Assembly: GCF_003086295.3 (NCBI RefSeq)
Contig: NC_092046.1
Span: 103,457,363-103,521,362, forward strand
Reading direction: 5' to 3'
From: Arachis hypogaea
Taxonomy: Eukaryota > Streptophyta > Magnoliopsida > Fabales > Fabaceae
DNA: 64,000 nt
Both the position numbers and the translations under genes were made by a program. The notes beneath the pieces were generated by a model, which ran no database searches, was not told where the DNA came from, and was given only the letters and a program-made list of their open reading frames with translations. Below are positions 44,286 to 55,400 of the stretch, one piece after another. The stretch's first letter is position 1. Every line of letters begins with the position of its first letter.

Positions 44286-45437
44286 TTAGTGATGGTGGCG
44301 TTTCCTTCTTGAGGAACCAATTATGTCCTTGGGCTCTTCTATGTCTCTTCCTTGTCTTTGTTGCTCCTCCCTCATTGCTTTTTGATCTTCTCTTATTTCA
44401 TGGAGCATGATGGAGTGCTCTTGATGTTCCACCCATAATTGTCCCATGTTGGCACTTAATTCTCCTAGGGAGGTGTTGATTTGCTCCCAATAGTTTTGTG
44501 GGGGAAAATACATTTGAGGCATCTCCGGGATCTCATGGTGATGAGCTTCCTGCGCCTCTTGAGCTCCATGAATGGGCTCTCTTGCTTGCTCCATCTTTTT
44601 CTTAGTGATGGGCTTCTCTTCCTTAATAGGAATGTCTCCTTCTATGAAAGCTCCAGCTGAGTAACATAGATGGCAGATAAGATGAGAAAAAGCTAGCCTT
44701 GCCATGGGGGATGACTTTTCGGCTATTTTGTAGAGTTCATTAGAGATGACTTCATGAACTTCTATTTCCTCTCCAATCATGATGCTATGAATCATGATGG
44801 CCCGATCCACAGTAACTTCAGATCGGTTGCTAGTGGGAATGATTGAGCATTGAATGAACTCCAACCATCCTCTAGCCACAGGCTTGAGGTCCAATCTTCT
44901 TAGTTGAACCGGCTTGCCTTTGGAGTCAATCTTCCATTGAGCTCCTTCCAAACATATGTCCATAAGGACTTGGTCCAACCTTTGATTAAAGTTGACCCTT
45001 CTAGTGTAGGGGCGTTCATCTCCTTGCATCATGGGCAAGTTAAACGCCAACCTCACATTCTCCGGACTAAAATCTAAGTATTTCCCCCGAACCATTGTAA
45101 CGTAGTTCTTTGGATCCGGGTTCTTACTTTGATCATGGTTCTTGGTGATCCATGCATTGGCATAGAACTCTTGAACCATTAGGATGCCGACTTGTTGGAT
45201 GGGATTTGTTAGAACTTCCCAACCTCTTCTTTGAATTTCATGTCGGATCTCCGGATACTCATTTCTTTTGAGTTTGAAAGGGACCTCGAGGATCACCTTC
45301 TTATTGGCCACAACATCATAGAAGTGGTCTTGATGGGCTTTGGAGATGAACCTTTCCATCTCCCATGACTCGGAGGTGGAAGCTTTTGTCTTCCCTTTCC
45401 CCTTTCTAGAGGATTCTCCGGTCTTAGGTGCCATCAA
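44286..45437 (-). CDS. Element B 3' ORF: putative plant transposon protein domain, intact frame
   Basis: A 383-residue open frame, the only uninterrupted large ORF in the window. N-terminus basic/Ser-rich (MMAPKTGESSRKGKGKTKAS). Residues about 30-260 carry the domain: YDVVANKKVILEVPFKLK, IQRRGWEVL, ILMVQEFYANAW, VTMVRGKYLDFSPENVRLAF, then WLEFIQCSIIPTSNRSEV and VDRAIMIHSIMIGEEIEV. About 310-375 is an amphipathic coiled coil (NTSLGELSANMGQL... EIREDQKAMREEQQR), and it ends RRKRHHH. Basic ends suggest nucleic-acid contact, but no activity is known for the family. It stands at the env position of an element that lacks pol. Intactness fits recent insertion. Confidence 0.72.
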   Translation of the reverse strand: MMAPKTGESSRKGKGKTKASTSESWEMERFISKAHQDHFYDVVANKKVILEVPFKLKRNEYPEIRHEIQRRGWEVLTNPIQQVGILMVQEFYANAWITKNHDQSKNPDPKNYVTMVRGKYLDFSPENVRLAFNLPMMQGDERPYTRRVNFNQRLDQVLMDICLEGAQWKIDSKGKPVQLRRLDLKPVARGWLEFIQCSIIPTSNRSEVTVDRAIMIHSIMIGEEIEVHEVISNELYKIAEKSSPMARLAFSHLICHLCYSAGAFIEGDIPIKEEKPITKKKMEQAREPIHGAQEAQEAHHHEIPEMPQMYFPPQNYWEQINTSLGELSANMGQLWVEHQEHSIMLHEIREDQKAMREEQQRQGRDIEEPKDIIGSSRRKRHHH

Positions 45438-45472
45438 TGGTAATGGAAAAATAAAAAGCTTATGCTTTTACC

Positions 45473-45507
45473 ACACCAAACTTAGAATATTGCTCGCCCT
45501 CGAGCAA
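45473..45507 (-). promoter_or_regulatory. Internal hairpin plus polypurine-like tract before the element B 3' ORF
   Basis: Minus strand: TTGCTCG, loop AGGG, CGAGCAA (45507-45490), then TAAGTTTGGTGT (45484-45473), 36 bases upstream of the 3' ORF start. Same design as at the LTR edge, with a different stem sequence. Confidence 0.75.
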
Positions 45508-46394
45508 GAAAAGAAAGAATAGAGGAAGAAGAAGAAGAAAATATGGAGAAGAGGGGTGAAGTGTGTTTCGGCCAAGTAGAGAGGAGAGGGTTATGTTGTG
45601 TGAAAATGAGAAAGAATGGAGGGCTATATATAGGGGAGGGAGGGGGGTTAAGGTTCGGCCATTTAGGGTGGGTTTGGGTGGGAAATTGGTTTTGAATTTT
45701 GAAGGTAGGTGGAGTTTATGAGGTTGGTTTATGGGGAAGAGTGGATGGATGTGAGTGGTGAAGAGGTGATGGGGAAGAGAGATTGAGGTGATTGGTGAAG
45801 GGTTTTGGGGAAGAGTGTTTATGGGATTGTGTGAAAGAGAGGTGAGAAGAAGTGAGTGGAGGTAGGTGGGGATCCTGTGGGGTCCACAGATCCTGAGATG
45901 ATCCTGTGGGGTCCACAGATCCTGAGATGATCCTGTGGGGTCCACAGATCCTGAGGTGTCAAGGCATTTACATCCCTGCACCAATTTAGGCATGCAAAAT
46001 GCCCTTGCACACAACCCTGGGCGTTCAGCGCCAGGTTGGTGCCCATTTTGGGCGTTCAACGCCCATTTGTTGGCCATTTCTGGCGTTGAACGCCAGAACC
46101 ATGCCTGTTCTGGGCGTTCAGCGCCCAGACACTGCCCATTTTGGGCGTTCAGCGCCAGAACCATGCTCTGTTCTGGCGTTGAACGCTAGACAGATGCTCC
46201 TCCAGGGTGTGATTTTTCTTTTGCTGTTTTTGATTCTGTTTTTGATTTTTTTGTTTATTTTGTGACTCCACATGATCATGAACCTATAAAGACATATAAC
46301 TAAGAAAAATATAGTTAGATAAATAAAAATTGGGTTGCCTCCCAACAAGCGCTTCTTTAATGTCAATAGCTTGACAGTGGGCTCTCATGGAGCC
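45508..46394 (-). repeat. Element B spacer: triplicated GATCCTGTGGGGTCCACAGATC unit and GGCGTTCAACGCC array
   Basis: Non-coding. 45870-45955 holds three tandem units of about 28 bases, each with the palindrome CTGTGGGGTCCACAG. 46010-46200 holds seven or more GGGCGTTCAGCGCC / TGGCGTTGAACGCC words with spacers of 15-25 bases. Both strands show short open frames there that reflect the repeats. This spacer sits where RT, RNase H and integrase would be. Confidence 0.75.
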
Positions 46395-46990
46395 TCACAG
46401 ATGTTCAAAGCATTGTTGAGACTCTCCAACACTAAACTTAGAGTTTGGATATGGGAGTTCAACACCAAACTTAGAGTTTGGTTGTGGCCTCCCAACACCA
46501 AACTTAGAGTTTGACTGTGGGGGCTTTGTTTGACTCTGCTTTGAGAGAAGCTTTTTATGCTTCCTCTCCATGGATGCAGAGAGAGATCCTTGAGTTGTAA
46601 ACACAAGGTTGTCCTCATTCAATTGAAGGATTAATTCTCCTCTGTCCACATCAATCACAGCTCTTGCTGTGGCGAGGAAAGGTCTTCCTAGGATGATGGA
46701 TTCATCCTCTTCCTTTCTAGTATCCAGGACTATGAAATCAGCAGGGATGTAAAGGCCTTCAACCTTTACTAACACGTCCTCTACTTGTCCATAAGCCTGT
46801 TTTCTTGAGTTGTCTGCCATCTCTAATGAGATTCTAGCAGCTTGCACCCCATAGATTCCCAGTTTCTCTATTACAGAGAGGGGCATGAGGTTTATTCCTG
46901 AACTAAGGTCACACAGAGCCTTAAAGATCATGGTGCCTATGGTACAAGGTATTATGAAATTTTCAGGATCCTGTCTCTTCTGAGGTAATG
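46395..46990 (-). pseudogene. Element B aspartic protease region
   Basis: The frame shifts by one base near 47008 relative to gag. Then DLDQLTLPQKRQDPENF and IIPCTIGTMIFKAL lead into LCDLSSGINLMPLSVIEKLG, the protease active-site region, and DESIILGRPFLATARAVID, the second conserved block. The end (from about residue 140 of the 178-residue frame) runs into four GVGxPQPNSKFGVG-like repeats at 46425-46515, which on DNA level are the ACACCAAACTTAGAGTTTGG units. No RT follows. A protease would process gag. Confidence 0.75.
46429..46515 (-). repeat. Three tandem units with the TAAGTTTGGTGT tract
   Basis: ACACTAAACTTA (46429), ACACCAAACTTA (46462) and ACACCAAACTTA (46495), spaced 33 bases apart, each followed by GAGTTTGG. 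On the minus strand each equals the tract found beside the 3' LTR. Confidence 0.85.
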
Positions 46991-47004
46991 TCAGTTGATC
47001 CAGA

Positions 47005-48723
47005 TCACCTTAGTTCATTGATGAACAAGGGGGGTTCATCTTCCCAAGTTTCAATACCAAATAATTTGGCATTCAGCTTCATGATTGCACCAAGAAACTT
47101 GGCAGTTTGCTCTTCAGTAACATCCTCATTCTCTTCAGAAGAGGAATACTCATCAGAGCTCATGAATGGCATAAGGAGGTTCAATGGAATCTCTATGGTC
47201 TCTAGGTGAGCCTCAGAGTCCTTTGGTTCCTCAGAGGGAAGCTCCTTATTGATCACTGGACGTCCCAGGAGGTCTTCCTCCTTGGGATTCACGTCCTCCT
47301 CTCCCTCATTGGGTTCGGCCATTTTGGTTATGTCAATGGCCTTGCACTCTCCTTTTGGATTCTCTTCTGTATTGCTTGGGAGAGTACTAGGAGGGATTTC
47401 AGTGATCCTTTTACTCAGCTGGCCCACTTGTGCTTCCAAATTTCTAATGGAAGACCTTGTTTCATTCATAAAACTTGCAGTGGCCTTGGATAGACCAGAG
47501 ACTAAGTTTGCTAAATTAAAAGTATTTTGTTCAGAGTTCTCTGTCTGTTGCTGAGTGGATGATGAAAAAGGCTTGCTATTGCTAAACCTATTTTTTCCAC
47601 CATTATTAAAGCCTTGTTGAGGCTTTTGATCCTTCCATGAGAAATTTGGATGATTTCTCCATGATGAGTTATAGGTGTTTCCATAAGGTTCACCTAAGTA
47701 ATTCACCTCTGCTATTGCAGGGTTCTCAGGATCATAAGCTTCTTCTGCATAAGAAGCCTCTTGAGTACTGTTGGATGCAGCTTGCATTCCATTCAGACTC
47801 TGAGAAATCATATTGACTTGCTGACTCAATATTTTGTTCTAAGCCAATATGGCATTCAGAGTATCAACTTCAAGAACTCCCTTCTTCATAGGCGTCCCAT
47901 TACTCATAGGATTCCTCTCAGAAGTGTACATGAACTGGTTGTTAGCAACCATGTCAATGAGTTCTTGAGCTTCTGCAGGCGTTTTCTTTAGGTGAATGGA
48001 TCCACCTGCAGAGGTATCCAATGACATCTTTGATAGCTCAGATAAACCATCATAGAATATATCCAGGATGGTCCACTCTGAAAGCATGTCAGAAGGACAC
48101 TTTTTGGTCAGCTGCTTGTATCTTTCCCAAGCTTCATAGAGGGATTCACCTTCTTTCTGTTTGAAGGTTTGAACATCCACTCTAAGCTTACTCAGCTTTT
48201 GAGGAGGAAAGAACTTGGCTAAGAAAGCCGTGACCAGCTTATCCCAAGAGTTCAGGCTGTCTTTGGGTTGAGAGTCCAACCATATTCTAGCTCTGTCTCT
48301 TACAGCAAAAGGGAAAAGCATGAGCCTGTAGACTTCAGGATCTACTCCATTAGTCTTAACAGTATCACATATCTGCAAGAATTCAGTTAAGAACTGAAAA
48401 GGATCTTCAGATGGAAGTCCATGAAACTTGCAGTTCTGCTGCATCAGAGAAACTAATTGAGGTTTCAGCTCAAAGTTGTTTGCTCCAATGGCAGGAATGG
48501 AGATGCTTCTTCCATGTAAATTGGAATTAGGTGCAGTAAAGTCACCAAGCATCCTCCTTGCATTATTATTATTTTCGGCTGCCATCTCCTTTACTTGTTC
48601 AAAATTTTCAATAAGGTTGTCTCTGGATTGTTGTAATTTAGCTTCTCTTAGTTTTCTTTTCAGAGTCCTTTCAGGTTCCGGATCAGCTTCAACAAGAATG
48701 CCTTTTTCTTTGTCCCTGCTCAT
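47005..48723 (-). pseudogene. Element B gag, one in-frame stop, no zinc knuckle
   Basis: Starts at 48723 (MSRDKEKGILVEADPEPERT). A retrotransposon gag domain spans about residues 85-215: PFQFLTEFLQICDTVKTNG, MLFPFAVRDRARIWLDSQP, LVTAFLAKFFPPQKLSKL, ESLYEAWERYKQLTKKCP. TAG at 47839-47841 interrupts the frame, which continues to 47005 with GNTYNSSWRNHPNFSWKDQ and an acidic tail. The Cys-rich zinc knuckle expected between the gag domain and that motif is absent. The sequence is close to Athila-type gag but differs from the Athila copy here. Particle-forming, possibly impaired in RNA binding. Confidence 0.83.
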
Positions 48724-50538
48724 AAGAAAGAGAAGAGAAAAAGAAAAGAAGAGGAATCCTTTATGTCACAGTAAAGAGGTTCCTTATTGTTAGCAGAAAA
48801 AGAAGAAGAAGAAAAATTCGAACACAGATAGAGAGAGGGTTCAGATTTTTGGTGGTGTGAGGAAGAGATGTTAGTAGATAAATAAATAAATAGAAGGGGA
48901 TGAGAGAGAAGGAATTTTCGAAAATAATTTTTGAAAAAGAGTTAGTGATTTTCGAAAATAGTTTTGAAAAAGGTTAGTAGTTTTTCAAAAATTCAAATAA
49001 AAAAATAATTAGTTAATTAAAAAGAAATTTTTGAAAAAGGGGGAAGATATTTTCGAAAATGAGAGAGAGAGAGTTAGTTAGGTGGTTTTGAAAAAGATAA
49101 AAAACAAACAAAAAGTTAGTTAGTTAGTTGAAACGAATTTTGAAAATCAATTTTGAGAAGATAAGGAGTTAGGAAGTTAGAAAAGATATTTTGAAATCAT
49201 ATTTTTGAAAAAGATAAGATAAGAAGATATTTTTGAAAAGATGTGATTGAAATTAGTTTTTGAAAAAGATTTGATTTTTAAAATCTCAATTAATGACTTG
49301 ATTCACAAGAAATCACAAGATATGATTCTAGAACTTGAAGTTTGAATCTTTCTTAACAAGTAAGTAACAAACTTGAAATTTTTGAATCAAAACATTAATT
49401 GGTGATGTTATTTTCGAAAATATGATGTAAAATTAAGAAAAAGATTTTTGAAAAATATTTTTGAAATTTTCAAAAATAACTAAAAAAATTGAAAAAGATT
49501 TTGAAACAGATAAGATTTTCAAATTGAAAATTTGATTTGACTCATAAAAACAACTAGATTTTAAAAATTTTTGAAAAAGTCAAATCTAATTTTCGAAATT
49601 TTGAGAGAGAAAAAGGGAAAGATATTTTTTTGATTTTTGAATTTTTTATGATGAGAGAGAAAAACACTAAAAAGATGCAATGCGTGAAATTTTTAGATCA
49701 AAATATGTGATGCATGCAAGAATGCTATGAATGTCAAGATGAACACCAAGAACACTATGAAGATCATGATAAACACCAAGAATATATTTTTGAAAAATTT
49801 TTAATGCAAAGAAAACATGCAAGACACCAAACTTAGAATTCTTTAATGCTTAGACACTAAGAATTCAAGAATGCATATGAAAAACAAGAAAAGACTCAAA
49901 ACATGCAAATGCAAAGATCAAACAAGAAGACTTACTAAGAACAACTTGAAGATCATGAAGAACACTATGAATGCATGAAAATTTTCGAAAAATGCAAGAT
50001 GCACATGCAATTAACACCAAACTTATAACATGACTCAAGACTCAAACAAAAAAACACAAAAAATATTTTTGATTTTTTATGATTTTCTAAATTTTTTTTT
50101 TTGGAATTTTTTTTCGAAAATTATTTGAAAATAAAAAATGAGGATTTCAAAATCTTTAATATGAATTCCAGGAATCTTGTGCTCTTTAGTCTAAAGCTCC
50201 AATCAAAGGGTCAGACATGGCTTAATAGCCAGTCAAGCTTTAGAATGGATTTACATCCATTGAGGTGATTAGTTGAAGACCAATCCCAAAGGAGTTTGGG
50301 TATGGCTTTTCAGCCAGATAGGATTCAACATGTTACCATGAAACTCTAGAATTCATTCTTGAAAGTTTTGAAGCCATAGAATAATTTATTTTTGAAAACA
50401 TTTTTATTTTAAATTTTTTTTTCGAAAACAAAGGAGAAAATTTTGAAAGATTTTTGAAAAATTTTTGAAGAGAAAACAAAAAGAAAATTACCTAATCTGA
50501 ACAACAAGATGAACCGTCAATTGTCCATACTCGAACAA
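48724..50538 (-). other. Element B leader, rich in TTTTCGAAAA words
   Basis: About 1.8 kb without an ORF between primer site and gag. From 48850 to 50460 it is a field of TTTTTGAAAAA and TTTTCGAAAA palindromes, with CACCAAACTTA tracts at 49824 and 50014. Unusual length and composition for a leader. Confidence 0.75.
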
Positions 50539-50556
50539 TCCCCGGCAACGGCGCCA
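50539..50556 (-). promoter_or_regulatory. Primer-binding site (tRNA-Asp) of element B
   Basis: Minus-strand TGGCGCCGTTGCCGGGGA, six bases inside the 5' LTR; a perfect match to the tRNA-Asp 3' end. Confidence 0.93.
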
Positions 50557-50562
50557 AAAACT

Positions 50563-52315
50563 TGGTGCTCAGAAATTGTGATTACACTTTAATTATGTAA
50601 AATTCATCGCTCTTTCTTTCCCTGGTAATGGCGCCAAAAATATGATGCCAATACCATGGTTCACAACTTCGCACAACTAACCAGCAAGTGCACTGGGTCA
50701 TCCAAGTAATACCTTACGTGAGTAAGGGTCGAATCCCACGGAGATTGCTGGTATGAAGCAAGCTATGGTCACCTTGTAAATCTCAGTCAGGCGGATATTA
50801 AAATAGTAATGGAGTTTTCGAAAATAATTAATAAAATAGGGATAGAAATACTTATGTAAATCATTGGTGAGAATTTCAGATAAGCGAATAGAGATGCTTT
50901 CGTTCCTCTGAACCTCTGCTTTCCTGCTGTCTTCATCCAATCAGTCTTACTCCTTTCCATGGCTGGCTTTATGTGATACATCACCATTGTCAATGGCTAC
51001 TTTCGGTCTTCTCTCGGGAAAATGATCCAAATGCCCTGTCATGGCACGGCTAATCGTCTGGAGGCATCACCCTTGTTAATGGCTTCATCTTATCCTCTCA
51101 GTGAAAATGGTCAACGCACCCTGTCACGGCACGGCTATTCATCTGTCGGTTCTCGATCCTGCTGGAATAGGATTTACTATCCTTTTGCGTCTGTCACTAC
51201 GCCCGGCAATCACGAGTTTGAAGCTCGTCACAGTCATTCAATCATTGAATCCTACTCGGAATACCACAGACAAGGTTTTGACCTTCCGGATTCTCTTGAA
51301 TGCCGCCATCATTCTAGCTTACACCACGAAGATTCCGATTAAGAAATCTAAGAGATACTCATTCAATTCTAATGTAGAATGGAAGTGGTTGTCAGGCACG
51401 CGTTCATAGGGAATGATGATGATTGTCACGTTCATCACATTCAGGTTGAAGTGCGAATGAATATCTTAGAAGCGAAATAAGATGAATTGAATAGAAAACA
51501 GTAGTACTTTGCATTAATCCTTGAGGAACAGCAGAGCTCCACACCTTAATCTATGGAGTGTAGAAACTCTACCGTTAAAAATACATAAGTGAAAGGTCCA
51601 GGCATGGCCGAATGGCCAGCCCCCCTGATCTAAGAACCAGGCATCCAGAGATATAACTCAGGATCAAAAGATAATCCAAAGATGTCTAATACAATAGTAA
51701 GAGGTCCTATTTATAATAAACTAGCTACTAGGGTTTACAGAAGTAAGTAATTGCTGCATAAATCCACTTCCGGGGCCCACTTGGTGTGTGTTTGGGCTGA
51801 GCTTTAACTTTCTACGTGCAGAGGCCATTTGTGGAGTTGAACGCCAGGTTTTGATCCATTTCTGGCGTTCAACTCTGGTTTTTGATCCCTTTCTGGCGCT
51901 GAACTCTAGAATTAGGCAGAGAGCTGGCGTTGGACGCCAGTTTGCGTCATCTATTCTTGGCCAAAGTATGGACTATTATATATTGATGGAAAGCCCTGGA
52001 TGTCTACTTTCCAACGCTATTGGAAGCTCGCCATTTCGAGTTCTGTATCTCCAGAAAATCCACTTTGAGTGCAAGGAGGTCAGAATCCAACAGCATCAGC
52101 AGTCCTTCTTCAACCTCTGAATCTGATTTCTACTCAAGTCCCTCAATTTCAGCCAGAAAATACCTGAAATCCCAGAAAAACACACAAAATCATAGTAAAG
52201 TCCAGAAATGTGAATTTAACATAAAAACTAATGAAAACATCCCTAAAAGTAACTAGATTCTACTAAAAAGATACTAAAAATAATGCCAAAAAGCGTATAA
52301 ATTATCCGCTCATCA
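50563..52315 (-). other. 5' LTR of element B
   Basis: 1753 bp and nearly identical to the 3' copy, including the internal decayed primer site (50619-50636). TATA box at 51706-51715 (minus). Confidence 0.93.
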
Positions 52316-52320
52316 CTAAC

Positions 52321-52458
52321 ATTGATGAGTTGAAGTGAAATTGAATTAACAGAAAGTAAATGGCAATGAATTGTAAATTGCAAAAAGTCAATTGGACAGA
52401 AACTTCAATTGGCAAGAAAAGTAAATTGAGAGAATCTTAAATGAAAAGAAATGTAAAT
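52321..52458 (-). other. Element C 3' LTR, segment 2
   Basis: 138 bp between the CTAAC duplication of element B and the TAAAT duplication of the large solo LTR. Words such as AAAGTAAATGGCAATG match the style of the solo LTR 30912-32938 read in reverse. Confidence 0.75.
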
Positions 52459-55400
52459 TGTAACGACCCAATTTTCAATATGTCTAGATCATACCGGAAA
52501 CTGAGCGCTACCAATTAGTCTTCCTAATTATTTTCTATTATTTATCATATGAGCCTGATTCGTTGTTAAAAAAGTAGTTAATTTGCGAGGTTTTTTTTTT
52601 TTTGAAAACGTTTGGATTAATAGTCGGAATCACTCATAATCAATTCACAAGTAACAACAGATAAAACGGTTATAAACAACCACACATAAATACATCACAA
52701 GTAGCGAGCAATATTTAGTGATCCAGACTTTGTTAGAGTATAGACCTTTAGTTAGAACACCCTTAAATATAGCTAGATAATAACTATATACATATACATA
52801 CATACAACCTCCCAGGTCCTGACCTGTTTAAGAAGTCCCTAAGCTGGCACCCAGGCTAGCCTCGACCCTATACTCACCTAGTCCCTCTAAACTACTAAAG
52901 CGAGGGAAAGTACGTTCTAAGTCTTCACAACTCAAGTCAGGTGGAACATCATCAAAAATTAGAACATCATCTGCTACTCCTCTGCACGATCAGACTTTTC
53001 CACAGGACATCTCTCCGGTACCTCATCAAGTAGCCACACAACAGGAATCTCGTACACAGGATTTAGGTTAAAGTGCGCATACGAACGGGCTGCAGACGTT
53101 GGCTGGTCTCACAGTATATACATATAAATAGAGAACAATACTCACCCTAGACTCAGAAGACTATCTAGAGCAGAATCCTCTTCTTGCGAATGGTCATCAG
53201 CGAATTATGGTGAGGTACTCTTACTTCCATCTGAAGGGGGAAGGGAGAGAGAAGGGGTAAGAACTGGGGAGTCCTTAGTAGGGTCGGGGTTATTAGTTAC
53301 GTTCATTAATTCTATGTTGTTTAGCAGACTATTAGCAGAATACAAGGAAGCAGTAATTAGAAAACACAGATAAGTAGAAAAGATAGAGAAAACAGATAGC
53401 AGAACATAAACAGAAGAATACAAGAAAATAACACAAACACAGAGAATGGAATACAAACAAGGAAAGCATACATTCATACCACAATCATAACAAAGGAAAT
53501 GCGCAACCAAGTATGATGCATGTCTAGCCCTAGCGCAGGTAATGAGCTCATCTGTCGGTTACATACCCGCTCCCGACGTTACCCGGAGTCCTTTGACCAG
53601 GTAAGGCTTTCCTGTTGGCAATGTCCCTCGCAAGAGTCCTTTGACTTGCAGGGCGACACTAGCAACCCACTGCAAGAGTCCTTTGACTTGCATGGCAGAG
53701 CTAGTTAACTTATATCTGCCAAACACACTCACTGTAAGAGTCCTTTGACTTACAGGAGCACACACACACACTCACTGTAAGAGTCCTTTGACTTACAAGA
53801 GTATATGCCAGTTATGTTTTCTCGATACCTCTGTAAGAGTCCTCTGACTTACAGAATAGCATTATAGTTAAGTATCCCAGGAAAGCACTCTCAGTGGTCG
53901 TACCACCATCTATCTGACTGCCTTCATGCAACAGATCATCACATAATCATTCTCATTATCATCATTCATTATCATTCTCATTATTCATCATCACTTTCAC
54001 ATTCTTATCCAGTACCTCTTTCTTTCTCGGTATCTCTTTACTCTATTTTAATTATTCTGTTCTCTGCATCTCTTTTCTCTTCTCTAATTACTCTTTTCAT
54101 CTGTATCTATATTACTCTTTTTCTCTTTATCTCTTTACTTTACTCTGGTTACTCTGTTTTCTGTGTTTCTCTACTCTACTCTGATTTCTCTGCTTAACGT
54201 ATGTACTTAAAGTTTATGTAAATTTTGGTATGAATAGTTAGCCTGTCCCAAGTATAGGTTCATTAAGTCTATACTGAAACAGTTTAACTTTTCATATTAT
54301 ACCTAACCCTAGTCGCAACTCAAGTACTAACTAAGTTGCCCTAGTTCGTTCATTGTTCTTTAACTTTTTATCTTTAACTTTTTATCTTTTGGTGTTTATC
54401 TTTTCTTTAACTTTTTATCTTTTATTTATCTTTACCTCACTAATATGTTCTTACCACTCCCTAGGTGTTTTATGAAGGTAATTATGAGATTCCGCGCTTA
54501 AAGTTGTCTTTCTAAAGCTTTTACAGAAAACTGCCTTTTTCGCATTATTTTATTATTTTTATTAAAATATTAATTTTAATTAAATATTATTATTTAATAT
54601 TTTATTATTATTTATTATTTTATTAATATATTTTCGAAAATTAACTTACCTTTTACTTTTGACCTTTAAAATTCACTTTTTACCACCCGTAACTTTTAAT
54701 ATTTCTACTTTTACCACCCTAACTTTCAGAAATTACCAAATAACCCCTCAAACACCAAAATAATTACTTCCTTGCCCTTTTATGAATCAAAAAGGTGTTC
54801 TTTATTGTTCTTCACCACACTCAAAGTGTTCTTCATGTTCTTCATAAATTCTTCAGATTCTTTCTCTGTTTTTACCCGTTTTTCAGTCTTTTCAGCAACC
54901 GATTTTTACCAAAATTCAAAATAAATTCCCAGCCACTAAAACCCCATATTTTCTACATGACTTGAACACAAATTGAACCCCAATTTAGGGCCTAGGGTTT
55001 CGTTTTCCAGAAGCCACAAGAACATACATTCATAGCTTGAATTTCATCAAATTTCATCAAAATTTCACCAAATTTTCACCAAGAATCAATCATATATGCA
55101 ACCAATATTTAGCACAGCTAAATCATACAACATTCACACATCTCAAACACAAATAATCAAGATTAATTTCGTGACACCCTACCTTGATTTGCTGCTCCAA
55201 ATCCGGTTAAACTTTCAGGTGGTCCTTAAGCACTTTTTCCTCCTAAATCACATCAAGAACAACTTTAAATCCAAAACTCTCAACTGACCAAATCTCACTC
55301 AGTATGTTAGGAAGAGATATCTCACCTTAGACTTGCTGGAAATTCACGTTTCTTGGCCCTCAAGTCAAGTTAAGCATGATTCCTAAGGAAGAACATCAAG

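Larger units (their letters stand above)
41378..52315 (-). mobile_element. Element B: complete LTR element with gag and protease but no RT or integrase
   Basis: Nearly identical LTRs (41378-43129, 50563-52315), perfect CTAAC duplication (41373-41377, 52316-52320), tRNA-Asp primer site at 50539-50556 and a polypurine-like tract at the 3' LTR. On the minus strand: a long A/T-rich leader, gag (48723-47005), protease (to 46395), a palindrome array, a plant-transposon-domain ORF (45437-44286) and a 3' untranslated region. The pol enzymes are absent, not merely mutated: only about 950 bases separate protease from the next ORF. The few LTR differences suggest a young insertion relative to element C. 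Confidence 0.93.
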
